Positions 35,196-43,578 of a stretch of DNA of 64,000 nucleotides are shown here, in pieces (the first letter of the stretch is position 1; each line of letters begins with the position of its first letter). Position numbers and translations under genes: made by a program. Under the pieces are notes generated by a model. It made no database searches, was not told where the DNA came from, and saw only the letters and a program-made list of their open reading frames with translations. Source of the DNA: Cellulomonas marina (GTDB taxonomy: Bacteria; Actinomycetota; Actinomycetes; Actinomycetales; Cellulomonadaceae); the NCBI RefSeq assembly GCF_900111925.1, contig NZ_FOKA01000001.1:310001-374000 (forward strand), written 5' to 3'.

Positions 35196-36359
35196 ATGAC
35201 GCGCACCCCCCGCGCCGCCCTGCGCCTGACCGCCGCCGGGCTGGGCCTGGCCCTCGCCCTGACCGCCTGCAGCAGCGGCGGCGGCGACGCCGAGCCCGCC
35301 GCGAGCGGCTCCGGCGGCGAGGGCGGGCTGACGCCCGTGAAGCTGCAGCTCCAGTGGTTCACGCAGGCGCAGTTCGCCGGCTACTACGCGGCGCTCGAGC
35401 AGGGCTTCTACGAGGACGCCGGCCTCGACGTCGAGATCGTCGAGGGCGGGGTGGACATCGTCCCGCAGACGGAGCTCGCCAACGGCGCCGTGGACTACGC
35501 CATCGCCTGGGTGCCCAAGGCGCTCGCCTCACGGGAGCAGGGCGCCGGCATCACCGACGTCGCCCAGATCTTCCAGCGCTCCGGGACCCTGCAGGTGTCC
35601 TTCGCCGACGCGGGCATCGACAGCGCGGCCGACCTGGCGGGCAAGAAGGTCGGCAACTGGGGCTTCGGCAACGAGTTCGAGCTCTTCGCCGGCATGACCG
35701 CCGCCGGGCTCGACCCCGCCACCGACGTGACGCTCGTGCAGCAGCAGTTCGACATGAACGCGCTGCTCAGCGGGGAGATCGACGCCGCCCAGGCGATGAC
35801 CTACAACGAGTACGCACAGGTGCTGGAGGCCGAGAACCCGGAGACGGGCGAGCTCTACCGGCCCGAGGACTTCTCCGTCGTCGACTGGAACGAGGAGGGG
35901 ACGGCGATGCTCCAGGACGCCATCTGGGCCAACTCCGAGCGGCTGGCGTCCGACGAGGAGTACCAGGAGACGACCGTCGCCTTCATCAAGGCGAGCATCC
36001 AGGGCTGGGTCTTCGCCCGGGACGAGGCGGAGGCGGCGCGCGACCTCGTCGTCGCCGCGGGCTCCCAGCTCGGCAACAGCCACCAGCTGTGGCAGGTCAA
36101 CGAGGTCAACAAGCTCATCTGGCCCTCGCCGGACGGCATCGGGACGATCGACGAGGACCTGTGGGACCAGACCGTCGAGGTCGCGCTGACGGCGAAGAAC
36201 GACCAGGGCGCGACCGTCATCACCGCCGAGCCCGACGCCGAGGCCTACACCAACGAGTACGTGGAGCAGGCGCTCGCCGAGCTCGAGGCGGAGGGCGTCG
36301 ACGTCACGGGCGAGGGGTTCCAGCCCCTCACCGTCACGCTCGAGGCCGGCGGCGCCTGA
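35196..36359 (+). CDS. NMT1/THI5-like substrate-binding lipoprotein
   Basis: A 387-residue solute-binding lipoprotein. The signal ends in the lipobox LALTAC (Cys about 25) with a Ser/Gly/Ala linker. The mature part is the NMT1/THI5 family: VKLQLQWFTQAQFAGYYAALEQGFYEDAGLDVEIVEGG, then PQTELANGAVDYAIAWVPKAL and AGKKVGNWGFGNEFELFAG. This family binds pyrimidines and other heterocycles (for example HMP precursors), consistent with a pyrimidine- or hydantoin-degrading operon. ATG 35196 follows GAAGAGGA. A perfect hairpin lies just after the stop, separating it from the aminotransferase gene. Confidence 0.88.
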   Translation: MTRTPRAALRLTAAGLGLALALTACSSGGGDAEPAASGSGGEGGLTPVKLQLQWFTQAQFAGYYAALEQGFYEDAGLDVEIVEGGVDIVPQTELANGAVDYAIAWVPKALASREQGAGITDVAQIFQRSGTLQVSFADAGIDSAADLAGKKVGNWGFGNEFELFAGMTAAGLDPATDVTLVQQQFDMNALLSGEIDAAQAMTYNEYAQVLEAENPETGELYRPEDFSVVDWNEEGTAMLQDAIWANSERLASDEEYQETTVAFIKASIQGWVFARDEAEAARDLVVAAGSQLGNSHQLWQVNEVNKLIWPSPDGIGTIDEDLWDQTVEVALTAKNDQGATVITAEPDAEAYTNEYVEQALAELEAEGVDVTGEGFQPLTVTLEAGGA

Positions 36360-36376
36360 CGGCCCGTCCACGTCGT

Positions 36377-36406
36377 GGGGCCGGACGGCGTGACCCGTCC
36401 GGCCCC
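36377..36406 (+). terminator. Perfect 11-bp hairpin after the binding-protein gene
   Basis: GGGGCCGGACG (36377-36387) pairs fully with CGTCCGGCCCC (36396-36406), 8-nt loop. There is no U-run, so it may be a partial terminator or mRNA stabiliser like the one at 18430. Confidence 0.6.
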
Positions 36407-36470
36407 ATGATGGGCCCGTCCCGCCGCACCACCGGCACCACCCGCTCCACCCGCACGACGAGGAGACGTC

Positions 36471-37910
36471 ATGACCCAGCTGTCCGACCCGCCCGCGACG
36501 ACGGGGGCGGTGCCCCGGGGGCCCGTCGGCGCCGGCGCGGACGACGACGCCCGCGCCCTGGCCCTCGACCGCGCGCACGTGTTCCACTCCTGGTCGGCGC
36601 AGGCGCAGCTGTCGCCGCTGGTCGTCGCCGGGGGGTCGGGCAGCCACGTGTGGGACCACGCGGGCCGCACCTACCTCGACCTGTCCTCCCAGCTCGTCAA
36701 CACCAACATCGGCCACGGGCACCCGGCGGTCGTCGCCGCCATCCAGGAGCAGGCGGCGCGCCTGGCGACCATCGCCCCGGCGACCGCCAACCTCACGCGC
36801 GGGCTGGCCGCCGAGCGGGTCCTGGCCCACGCGCCCGAGGGCTTCACCAAGGTCTTCTTCACCAACGGCGGCGCCGACGCCAACGAGAACGCCATCCGCA
36901 TGGCGCGCCTGCACACCGGGCGGGACAAGGTCGTCTCGCACTACCGCAGCTACCACGGCAACACCGGCGCGGCGGTCGTCGCGACGGGGGACTGGCGCCG
37001 CGTGCCCAACGAGTACGCGCGCGGCCACGTGCACGTCTTCGGTCCCTACCTGTACCGCTCGGAGTTCTGGGCGACGACCCCCGAGCAGGAGTGCGAGCGC
37101 GCCCTGCACCACCTCGAGCGCGTGGTCCAGTCCGAGGGGCCCGACAGCATCGCCGCGATCCTGCTGGAGTCCGTGCCCGGCACCGCGGGCGTCCTCGTCC
37201 CGCCGCCGGGCTACCTCGCGGGCGTGCGGGCGATCGCCGACCGGTACGGCATCGTGCTCGTGCTCGACGAGGTCATGGCGGGCTTCGGCCGCACGGGGCG
37301 CTGGTTCGCGCACGAGGCCCACGACGTCGTCTGCGACCTCATCACCTTCGCCAAGGGCGTGAACTCCGGCTACGTCCCGGCCGGCGGCGTGGCGATCTCC
37401 GCACCGATCGCGCGCACCTTCGACGACCGCGTGTTCCCCGGCGGGCTGACCTACTCCGGGCACCCGCTGGCGATGGCGAGCATCGTCGCCACGATCGACG
37501 CCATGGAGGCCGAGGGCGTCGTCGAGCACGCCGCCGCGATCGGCACCGACGTGCTCGGGCCCGGGCTCGCGGACCTCGCCGCCCGCCACCCGTCCGTGGG
37601 GGAGGTGCGCGGGACGGGCGTGTTCTGGGCCGTGGAGCTCGTCGCCGACCCGGTCGCGCGCACGCCGCTGCCACCGGCCGTCATGGCGCAGGTGAAGGCC
37701 GGCATGCTCGCCCGCGACGTGCTGCCCTTCGTGCAGGACAACCGCGTGCACGTGGTGCCGCCGTGCGTCGTCACGCCCGACGAGGTCCGCACGGGTCTCG
37801 CCGCACTCGACGAGGTGCTCGGCGAGGTGGCGGACGCGGCGGTGACGGGCGGCGCGACGGGCGCGACGCCCGGTCCGACGGGCGCCACGACGACCGGGGC
37901 GCGCGCGTGA
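36471..37910 (+). CDS. Class III aminotransferase (beta-alanine/omega-amino acid type)
   Basis: A 479-residue PLP enzyme of fold type I. The family motif around the cofactor is IVLVLDEVMAGFGRTGRWFAHE and the PLP lysine is Lys295 in ITFAKGVNSGYVPAGGVAIS. Other marks are FTNGGADANENAIRMARLHTGRDKV and YRSYHGNTGAAV. In this operon it most likely moves the amino group of beta-alanine (from the ureidopropionase) to pyruvate or 2-oxoglutarate, giving malonate semialdehyde. The N-terminus has about 25 extra hydrophilic residues. The C-terminal Thr/Gly/Ala tail is low complexity. It overlaps the SDR gene by 4 nt (GTGA). Confidence 0.88.
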   Translation: MTQLSDPPATTGAVPRGPVGAGADDDARALALDRAHVFHSWSAQAQLSPLVVAGGSGSHVWDHAGRTYLDLSSQLVNTNIGHGHPAVVAAIQEQAARLATIAPATANLTRGLAAERVLAHAPEGFTKVFFTNGGADANENAIRMARLHTGRDKVVSHYRSYHGNTGAAVVATGDWRRVPNEYARGHVHVFGPYLYRSEFWATTPEQECERALHHLERVVQSEGPDSIAAILLESVPGTAGVLVPPPGYLAGVRAIADRYGIVLVLDEVMAGFGRTGRWFAHEAHDVVCDLITFAKGVNSGYVPAGGVAISAPIARTFDDRVFPGGLTYSGHPLAMASIVATIDAMEAEGVVEHAAAIGTDVLGPGLADLAARHPSVGEVRGTGVFWAVELVADPVARTPLPPAVMAQVKAGMLARDVLPFVQDNRVHVVPPCVVTPDEVRTGLAALDEVLGEVADAAVTGGATGATPGPTGATTTGARA

Positions 37911-38668
37911 GCGCGGCGACGGGGGCGCGCTCCCGCCGCGCGCTGGTCACGGGCGCGTCGGCCGGGATCGGCGCCGCCACCGTCCGCCGGCTGCGCGCCG
38001 ACGGCTGGGACGTCCTGGCGACCGCCCGCCGGACGGACCGGCTCGAGGCGCTGGCCGCGGAGACCGGGGCGCAGACCCTGCGCGTGGACGTCACCGACGA
38101 CGGCGACGTGGCGGCGCTCGTCGAGCACCTGCGCGCGACGGGCGGCCTCGACGCCGTCGTCAACAACGCCGGCGGCGCCCTCGGTCTCGAGCCCGTCGCG
38201 GAGACGGACGTCGAGCAGTGGCGGGCGATGTACGAGCTCAACGTCCTCGGGACCCTGCGGGTGACGCAGGCCGTGCTCCCGCTGCTGCGCGAGGGCGGCG
38301 GGGACGTCGTCGTCATCACCTCCACGGCCGCGCTGGCGCCCTACCCGGGCGGCGCCGGCTACACGGGCGTCAAGCACGCCGCCCGGATGCTGGCCGAGAC
38401 CCTGCGCTGGGAGCTCGTGGGGGAGCCCGTCCGCGTCATCCAGGTGGCGCCGGGCGCGGTCGAGACGGAGTTCTCGCTCGTCCGCTTCGCCGGCGACGAG
38501 GAGCGCGCGGCGAAGGTCTACGAGGGGTACAGGCCGTTGTCCGCCGACGACGTGGCCGACGCGATCGCCTGGACGCTGTCGCGGCCGGCGCACGTGAACG
38601 TCGACAGCCTCGTCATCCGGCCGCTCGCCCAGGCGACGAACACCGTCACGGCGCGCGCCACGACCTGA
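37907..38668 (+). CDS. SDR-family oxidoreductase, YdfG-like
   Basis: A 253-residue short-chain dehydrogenase. The nucleotide-binding motif is ALVTGASAGIGAATVRRL, with NNAGGALGLEPV next. The catalytic residues are Ser in VVITSTAALAPY and the Tyr/Lys pair in GAGYTGVKHAARML. The nearest well-known type is YdfG, an NADP-dependent 3-hydroxy acid dehydrogenase that reduces malonate semialdehyde. Coupled to the aminotransferase gene, it would remove the toxic semialdehyde as 3-hydroxypropionate. That role is inferred from the operon. Confidence 0.85.
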   Translation: MSAATGARSRRALVTGASAGIGAATVRRLRADGWDVLATARRTDRLEALAAETGAQTLRVDVTDDGDVAALVEHLRATGGLDAVVNNAGGALGLEPVAETDVEQWRAMYELNVLGTLRVTQAVLPLLREGGGDVVVITSTAALAPYPGGAGYTGVKHAARMLAETLRWELVGEPVRVIQVAPGAVETEFSLVRFAGDEERAAKVYEGYRPLSADDVADAIAWTLSRPAHVNVDSLVIRPLAQATNTVTARATT

Positions 38669-38701
38669 CGGTCCGCGGGGCACGACCACGGGGCCCCTCC
38701 G

Positions 38702-38741
38702 GGCACGCCGGCACCGGGAAGCGTTTCCGGACCGGCGTGCC
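38702..38741. promoter_or_regulatory. 40-bp nested palindrome between the pyrimidine operon and the ABC exporter
   Basis: GGCACGCCGG (38702-38711) is perfectly repeated inverted as CCGGCGTGCC (38732-38741). Between them GGAAGCGTTTCC (38717-38728) forms an inner near-palindrome like LacI-family sites. The RNA would form a long hairpin ending the SDR transcript. The DNA would cover the -35 zone of the exporter promoter (TAGGGT directly follows). Confidence 0.5.
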
Positions 38742-38747
38742 TAGGGT
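38742..38747 (+). promoter_or_regulatory. -10 box TAGGGT, leaderless start of the exporter
   Basis: TAGGGT ends 6 nt before the GTG at 38754, so transcription would begin at or next to the start codon. No ribosome site precedes the GTG. Confidence 0.55.
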
Positions 38748-38753
38748 GGTCGC

Positions 38754-40721
38754 GTGCACCAGACCTCCACCGCGGTCCGTCCGGAGGGCGGGCACCGGGG
38801 ACCGGCCGACGTGCACCGCGTCCCGGCGACGACGACGACGCCCGTCGGCTCGTTGTCCACCACGCGCTCGCTGCTGCGCCTGCTGCGCTGGGCCCGTCCC
38901 GTCGTCCCGCGGATGATCCTGGGCACGCTGACGTCGCTGGGCGCCAGCGTGCTGGCGCTGCTCGTCCCGCAGGTGCTCCGCGCGCTGGTCAACGGTCCGC
39001 TGCTGGGTGCGGGGTCCCGGGCGGCGGTCGTCGGGGCGGCGGCCGTGGTCCTCCTCCTCGGCGTGCTCGAGGCGTTCCTCGTCTGGTGCCGGCGGGCGCT
39101 CGTCGCCATGCCGGGCACGGGCGCGGAGAACGACATGCGCCGCGCGCTGTTCGGCCACCTGCTCGACCAGCCGTTGGCGTTCCACGACCGATGGTCGGGC
39201 GGGCAGCTGCTGTCCCGGTCCATGTCGGACCTCAACGTCGTGCGGCGCTGGCTCATCTTCGCGCTGGTCATGCTGGTGGTCTCGGTGACCACCGTCGTCG
39301 TCGGCCTCGGCCTCATGTTCTGGACCGCGTGGCAGCTCGCGCTCGTGTACCTCGTCGGGGCCGTGCCGGTGCTCGTCCTCGGGTTCTCCTTCCGCGAGCG
39401 GTACAAGGTCGTCGCGCGGCGCGCCCGTGACCAGCAGGGCGACCTGGCCGGCCGGGTCGAGGAGTCCGTGCACGGCATCCGCGTGCTCAAGGCGTTCGGC
39501 CGCGGCGAGGACGCGCTGGAGGACTTCGTCCGGCAGGCCGACGAGCTGCGCGGCACCGAGATCGAGAAGGCCCGCACCCTGTCACGGGTGTCGCTGGCGC
39601 TGGGGGCCATCCCCGAGCTGGCCCTGGCGGTGTCCCTCGTCCTCGGCGTGTGGCTCGCGTCGCAGGGGCAGGTGTCGGTCGGCGCGCTCGTCGCCTTCTT
39701 CGCCACCGCGGCGGTCGTCAACGGGCCGGTCGAGCGCATCGGCGCGCTGCTGGCCATGACCCTGGACGCCAAGGCCGCGACCGACCGGTTCGTCGAGGTC
39801 ATGGACACGCCGTCGACCGTCGTCGACCCGCCGCACCCCGTCCCGCTGCCCGCGCCCGGTCCGCGGGGCAGCCGCGTCGAGCTGCGCGGCGTCCGCTTCT
39901 GGCACCCGGGCAGCCCGCAGGCGCCGGTGCTCGACGGCGTCGACCTCGTCCTCGAGCCCGGCACGACGACGGCCCTCGTCGGGCTGACGGGCAGCGGCAA
40001 GACCACCCTCCTGCAGCTCGTGCCGCGGCTGGCCGACGTCAGCGGCGGCCAGGTGCTGCTCGACGGCGTCGACGTCCGCGACCTGACGCGGGCCGACGTG
40101 CGCGCGGCCGTGTCCGTCGCCTTCGAGGACCCGGTCCTCTTCTCGGCGTCCGTGCGGGAGAACGTGCTCCTCGGCCTGCCCGACGAGCCCGCCGGCCCGG
40201 ACGCGGCGGAGCGCGAGCGGATCCTGGCGCAGGCGCTCGACGTCGCGTCGGCGGGGTTCGTCGCCCGGCTGCCCGAGGGCGTCCAGACGCGCGTGGGGGA
40301 GGAGGGCCTCAGCCTGTCCGGCGGCCAGCGGCAGCGGCTCGCGCTCGCCCGCGCCGTCGCGGCCCGGCCGCGCGTCCTCGTGCTCGACGACCCGCTGTCG
40401 GCGCTCGACGTGACGACGGAGGCGGCGGTGACCGCCCGGCTGCGTGAGGTCCTGCGGGGGACGACGACGCTCGTCGTCGCGCACCGCACGTCGACGGTCG
40501 CGCTGGCCGACCGCGTCGCGGTCCTCGAGGACGGCTGCATCACGGGCGTCGGCACCCACCGCGAGCTCCTCGCCACGCACCCGCACTACCGCTTCGTCCT
40601 CACCGCCATGCGCGACGAGCCGGTGCTGCCCGACGAGGGGGACGAGCCCGACGAGCACGACGAGCACGGCGGGCCCGACGAGCACGGCGGGCCCGGCGCG
40701 CACGGGGAGGTGCGCCCGTGA
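38754..40721 (+). CDS. ABC exporter half-transporter with degenerate nucleotide site
   Basis: A 655-residue type IV exporter subunit. The membrane domain has six helices (about residues 55-330) and the ATPase domain follows from about 380. Walker A is GLTGSGKTT, the signature LSLSGGQRQRLALARAV, and Walker B VLVLDDPLSALD with Asp in place of the catalytic Glu. That change marks the non-hydrolysing site of heterodimeric exporters, and the partner at 40718 is canonical. The C-terminus is an Asp/Glu/His/Gly-rich tail with DEHGGPDEHGG repeats. It probably expels a drug-like or lipid compound; the substrate is unknown. Confidence 0.9.
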   Translation: MHQTSTAVRPEGGHRGPADVHRVPATTTTPVGSLSTTRSLLRLLRWARPVVPRMILGTLTSLGASVLALLVPQVLRALVNGPLLGAGSRAAVVGAAAVVLLLGVLEAFLVWCRRALVAMPGTGAENDMRRALFGHLLDQPLAFHDRWSGGQLLSRSMSDLNVVRRWLIFALVMLVVSVTTVVVGLGLMFWTAWQLALVYLVGAVPVLVLGFSFRERYKVVARRARDQQGDLAGRVEESVHGIRVLKAFGRGEDALEDFVRQADELRGTEIEKARTLSRVSLALGAIPELALAVSLVLGVWLASQGQVSVGALVAFFATAAVVNGPVERIGALLAMTLDAKAATDRFVEVMDTPSTVVDPPHPVPLPAPGPRGSRVELRGVRFWHPGSPQAPVLDGVDLVLEPGTTTALVGLTGSGKTTLLQLVPRLADVSGGQVLLDGVDVRDLTRADVRAAVSVAFEDPVLFSASVRENVLLGLPDEPAGPDAAERERILAQALDVASAGFVARLPEGVQTRVGEEGLSLSGGQRQRLALARAVAARPRVLVLDDPLSALDVTTEAAVTARLREVLRGTTTLVVAHRTSTVALADRVAVLEDGCITGVGTHRELLATHPHYRFVLTAMRDEPVLPDEGDEPDEHDEHGGPDEHGGPGAHGEVRP

Positions 40722-42562
40722 CCGCCACCGCGCAGCGACCCCCGTCCGGCAGCGGGCCGGGCGGCCCGGCCGGGCGCGGGGGCGACGAGCCCGACGCCGA
40801 GGGCCCGGGCCTCGCCGAGGGGAGCCGGCCGTCGCTGCGGCTGCTCGCCTCCGTCCTGCGGCCGGTGCGGGGGCGCGCGCTCGCGACCGCCGCGCTCGTC
40901 GTCCTCAGCCAGGTCGCCGTCGTCGCCGGCCCCCTGCTCGTGGCCGCCGGCATCGACCGCGGGCTGCCGGCGTTGCGGGACGGCGACCCGGTGCCGCTCG
41001 CGCTCGTCGGCGGCGGCTACGTCCTCGCGGCGGTCGCGGCGGGCGTGCTGAGCGCGGCCGTCGTGCGCGCCTCGGCCCGCGTGAGCCAGGCGGTCCTGCT
41101 CGACATGCGCGCCCGCGTCTTCCGGCACACCCAGCGCCTCGACCTGGAGTTCCACGAGCGCTACACCTCGGGCCGGATCATCTCCCGGCAGACCTCCGAC
41201 CTCGACGCGGTCCGCGAGCTGCTCGACGGCGGCGTCACCACGCTGGCCACCGGCGCGGTGCAGATGCTGCTCACGGGCGTCTCGCTCGTGGTCCTGGACC
41301 TGCCCAGCGGCCTCGTCCTGCTCGTCGCCGTCGCCCCGGGGGTCGTCCTCACCCGCTGGTTCCAGCGCCGCTCGCAGGCCCAGTACCGGCGCACGCGGAC
41401 CGCGTCGGCGCGGGTCATCGTGTCCTTCGTCGAGACGATGACCGGCATGCGCGCCGTGCAGGCGTTCCGGCGCGAGGCCGCCTCCGCGCGCACCTACGGC
41501 GCCCTCACGGAGGACTACCGGCAGGCCACCGCCGACTCCCTGCGCACCAACGGCACGTTCGACATGGGCCTCACGCTCATCGGCAACGTCACCGTCGCCG
41601 CGGTGCTGCTGGTCGGCGGCCTGCGGGTGCTCGACGGCGACCTGGCCGTGGGCGTGCTCGTCGCCGCCGTCCTCTACGCCCGCCGGTTCTTCGCGCCGCT
41701 GCGCGACGTCGGCATGTTCTACAACTCGTTCCAGTCCGCGGTGGCGGCGCTGGAGAAGCTCGCGTCCCTGCTGGCCGAGGTGCCCACCGTCCCCGACCCG
41801 GCGCGGCCGCAGCGCCTGGAGCACGTGCGCGGCGAGATCCGCTTCGACCACGTGTCGTTCGGCTACGGCGACGGGCCGACGGTCCTGCACGACGTCGACC
41901 TGCACGTCCCCGCGGGCCAGACCCTGGCCCTCGTCGGCCCGACGGGCGCCGGGAAGTCGACGGTGGCCAAGCTCCTGGCCCGGTTCTACGACGTGCGCAC
42001 CGGCGCCGTCCGGCTGGACGGGGTCGACCTGCGCGACGTCGCGCCCCACGACCTGCGGCACGGCGTCGTCATGGTGACCCAGGAGGCGTACCTGTTCTCC
42101 GGGTCGGTGGCCGACAACATCGCCATCGGCCGGCCGGGGGCCTCGCGCCCCGACATCGAGGCGGCCGCGCGGGCCGTCGGCGTGCACGACCTCGTCGCCG
42201 GCCTGCCGCGGGGCTACGACACGGACGTCGACAGCCGCGGCGTGCGGCTGTCCGCAGGGCAGCGCCAGCTCGTCTCGTTCGCGCGCGCGTTCCTCGCCGA
42301 CCCCGCCGTCCTCGTGCTCGACGAGGCGACGAGCTCGCTGGACGTGCCCGGGGAGCAGGTCGTGCAGGAGGGCCTCGAGCGCCTGCTGCGCGGCCGGACC
42401 GCGGTCATCATCGCCCACCGCCTGTCCACGGTGATGAACGCCGACCGGGTGCTCGTCGTCGAGGACGGCCGGGTCGTCGAGGACGGGTCGCCGGCGGCCC
42501 TCGTCGGCCAGGGCGGCCGGTTCGCCGGCCTGCACGCCGACTGGCAGGCCTCCCTGCGCTGA
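40718..42562 (+). CDS. ABC exporter half-transporter, canonical partner
   Basis: A 614-residue exporter subunit. A hydrophilic N-terminus of about 40 residues precedes six membrane helices. The ATPase domain has Walker A GPTGAGKST near residue 410, the signature GVRLSAGQRQLVSFARAF, Walker B VLVLDEATSSLD with the catalytic Glu intact, and the switch His in VIIAHRLSTV. GTG 40718 overlaps the stop of the first subunit (GTGA). The signature of this subunit reads LSAGQ, so the heterodimer has one consensus and one altered ATP site. Confidence 0.92.
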   Translation: MTATAQRPPSGSGPGGPAGRGGDEPDAEGPGLAEGSRPSLRLLASVLRPVRGRALATAALVVLSQVAVVAGPLLVAAGIDRGLPALRDGDPVPLALVGGGYVLAAVAAGVLSAAVVRASARVSQAVLLDMRARVFRHTQRLDLEFHERYTSGRIISRQTSDLDAVRELLDGGVTTLATGAVQMLLTGVSLVVLDLPSGLVLLVAVAPGVVLTRWFQRRSQAQYRRTRTASARVIVSFVETMTGMRAVQAFRREAASARTYGALTEDYRQATADSLRTNGTFDMGLTLIGNVTVAAVLLVGGLRVLDGDLAVGVLVAAVLYARRFFAPLRDVGMFYNSFQSAVAALEKLASLLAEVPTVPDPARPQRLEHVRGEIRFDHVSFGYGDGPTVLHDVDLHVPAGQTLALVGPTGAGKSTVAKLLARFYDVRTGAVRLDGVDLRDVAPHDLRHGVVMVTQEAYLFSGSVADNIAIGRPGASRPDIEAAARAVGVHDLVAGLPRGYDTDVDSRGVRLSAGQRQLVSFARAFLADPAVLVLDEATSSLDVPGEQVVQEGLERLLRGRTAVIIAHRLSTVMNADRVLVVEDGRVVEDGSPAALVGQGGRFAGLHADWQASLR

Positions 42563-42612
42563 CCGCAGGGGAGGGGCGGCGCAGCGATCGGGCAGGGGGC
42601 CCGCTCAGGACG

Positions 42613-43578
42613 TCACCGAGCCGCAGGGTCTCCGATGCCGAGCACGCGCACCACGAGCTCGGCCGTCGGCACGGTGCCGGTCCGCCCGAGCCGCGCCGGC
42701 GCCCGGGCCGGACCCGGCACGGTGTGCCCGCCGCCGTGCACGGTGCACAGCACCACGGGTGGCTGCCCCTCCTGCGCCCAGGTCAGCAGCTCGGCGGTCG
42801 TACCGCGGGGACGGCCGCCGCGAGCGCCCGTGCCCGTGCCGGTGCCTGTGCCTGTGCCGGGGAGCGTCTCCGCCACCGGCGGTCCGGCCAGACCGTTGCG
42901 GTCCGCCAGGTACGCCGCGGTGGCCGGTGCCGACAGCGACGTGCCGTCGACGTGGAAGACCCGCCGCGCCCACCACGGCACCCGGCCGCCGCGGTAGGGG
43001 ACCACCCGGTCGGCCGTGCCGTGCACGAGCAGCACCGGCACGGGCCGCTCCGCCCGCCCCACGGGCAGCAGGAAGTCCGCCGGCACCGGCATCGTCATCG
43101 CCACCACGGCGGCGCCCGCCAGCGGATGGTCCCGCTCGTGCAGCAGCCGCAGCGCCATGAGCCCGCCGTTGGAGAACCCGACGGCCAGCACGCGGCGGGC
43201 GTCCGTCCCGTGGCTGGCCGCGAGCCGCTCGGCCACCGCGTGCACGAACGCGACGTCCTCGACCCCGTCCTGTCGCGCCGGGAACGCGTTCGCGCGGCGG
43301 GCGTCGTTCCAGTTGCCGCGGTACCCGTCGAGGTAGGCCACGACGGCTCCGTGCCGCACGGCGAGCCCGTCGAGCGCGCCGCCCGTCGCCCGGCGCAGGG
43401 CCGCGCCGTCCTGGCGCGACCCGTGCAGCACGAGCACGAGGTCGCGCCCCGCCGGTCCGTCCGGCGCCCCGACGACGAGCGCCGTCCGCTCGAGCCCCCC
43501 GGCCCGCACGGTCACGCGCTCGGGCCCCACGCCCTCAGGCACCACGCGTTCGGCAGCCCGACCGGGGGTCGGCGTCAC
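42613..43578 (-). CDS. LpqC-like esterase / polyhydroxybutyrate-depolymerase-family hydrolase
   Basis: A 321-residue alpha/beta-hydrolase of the PHB depolymerase/CE1 type. The oxyanion strand is LVLVLHGSRQDGAALRR, the nucleophile Ser lies in VGFSNGGLMALRLL, the acid probably in VLLVHGTADRVVPYRGG, and the His in VHGGGHTVPG. No clear signal peptide is seen, although LpqC relatives are lipoproteins, so it may be cytoplasmic. A GTGTGTGTGT linker from GGCACC repeats sits before the last quarter. GTG 43578 overlaps the mprF stop, so the two are co-transcribed. The natural ester is unknown. Confidence 0.78.
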   Translation of the reverse strand: MTPTPGRAAERVVPEGVGPERVTVRAGGLERTALVVGAPDGPAGRDLVLVLHGSRQDGAALRRATGGALDGLAVRHGAVVAYLDGYRGNWNDARRANAFPARQDGVEDVAFVHAVAERLAASHGTDARRVLAVGFSNGGLMALRLLHERDHPLAGAAVVAMTMPVPADFLLPVGRAERPVPVLLVHGTADRVVPYRGGRVPWWARRVFHVDGTSLSAPATAAYLADRNGLAGPPVAETLPGTGTGTGTGTGARGGRPRGTTAELLTWAQEGQPPVVLCTVHGGGHTVPGPARAPARLGRTGTVPTAELVVRVLGIGDPAAR

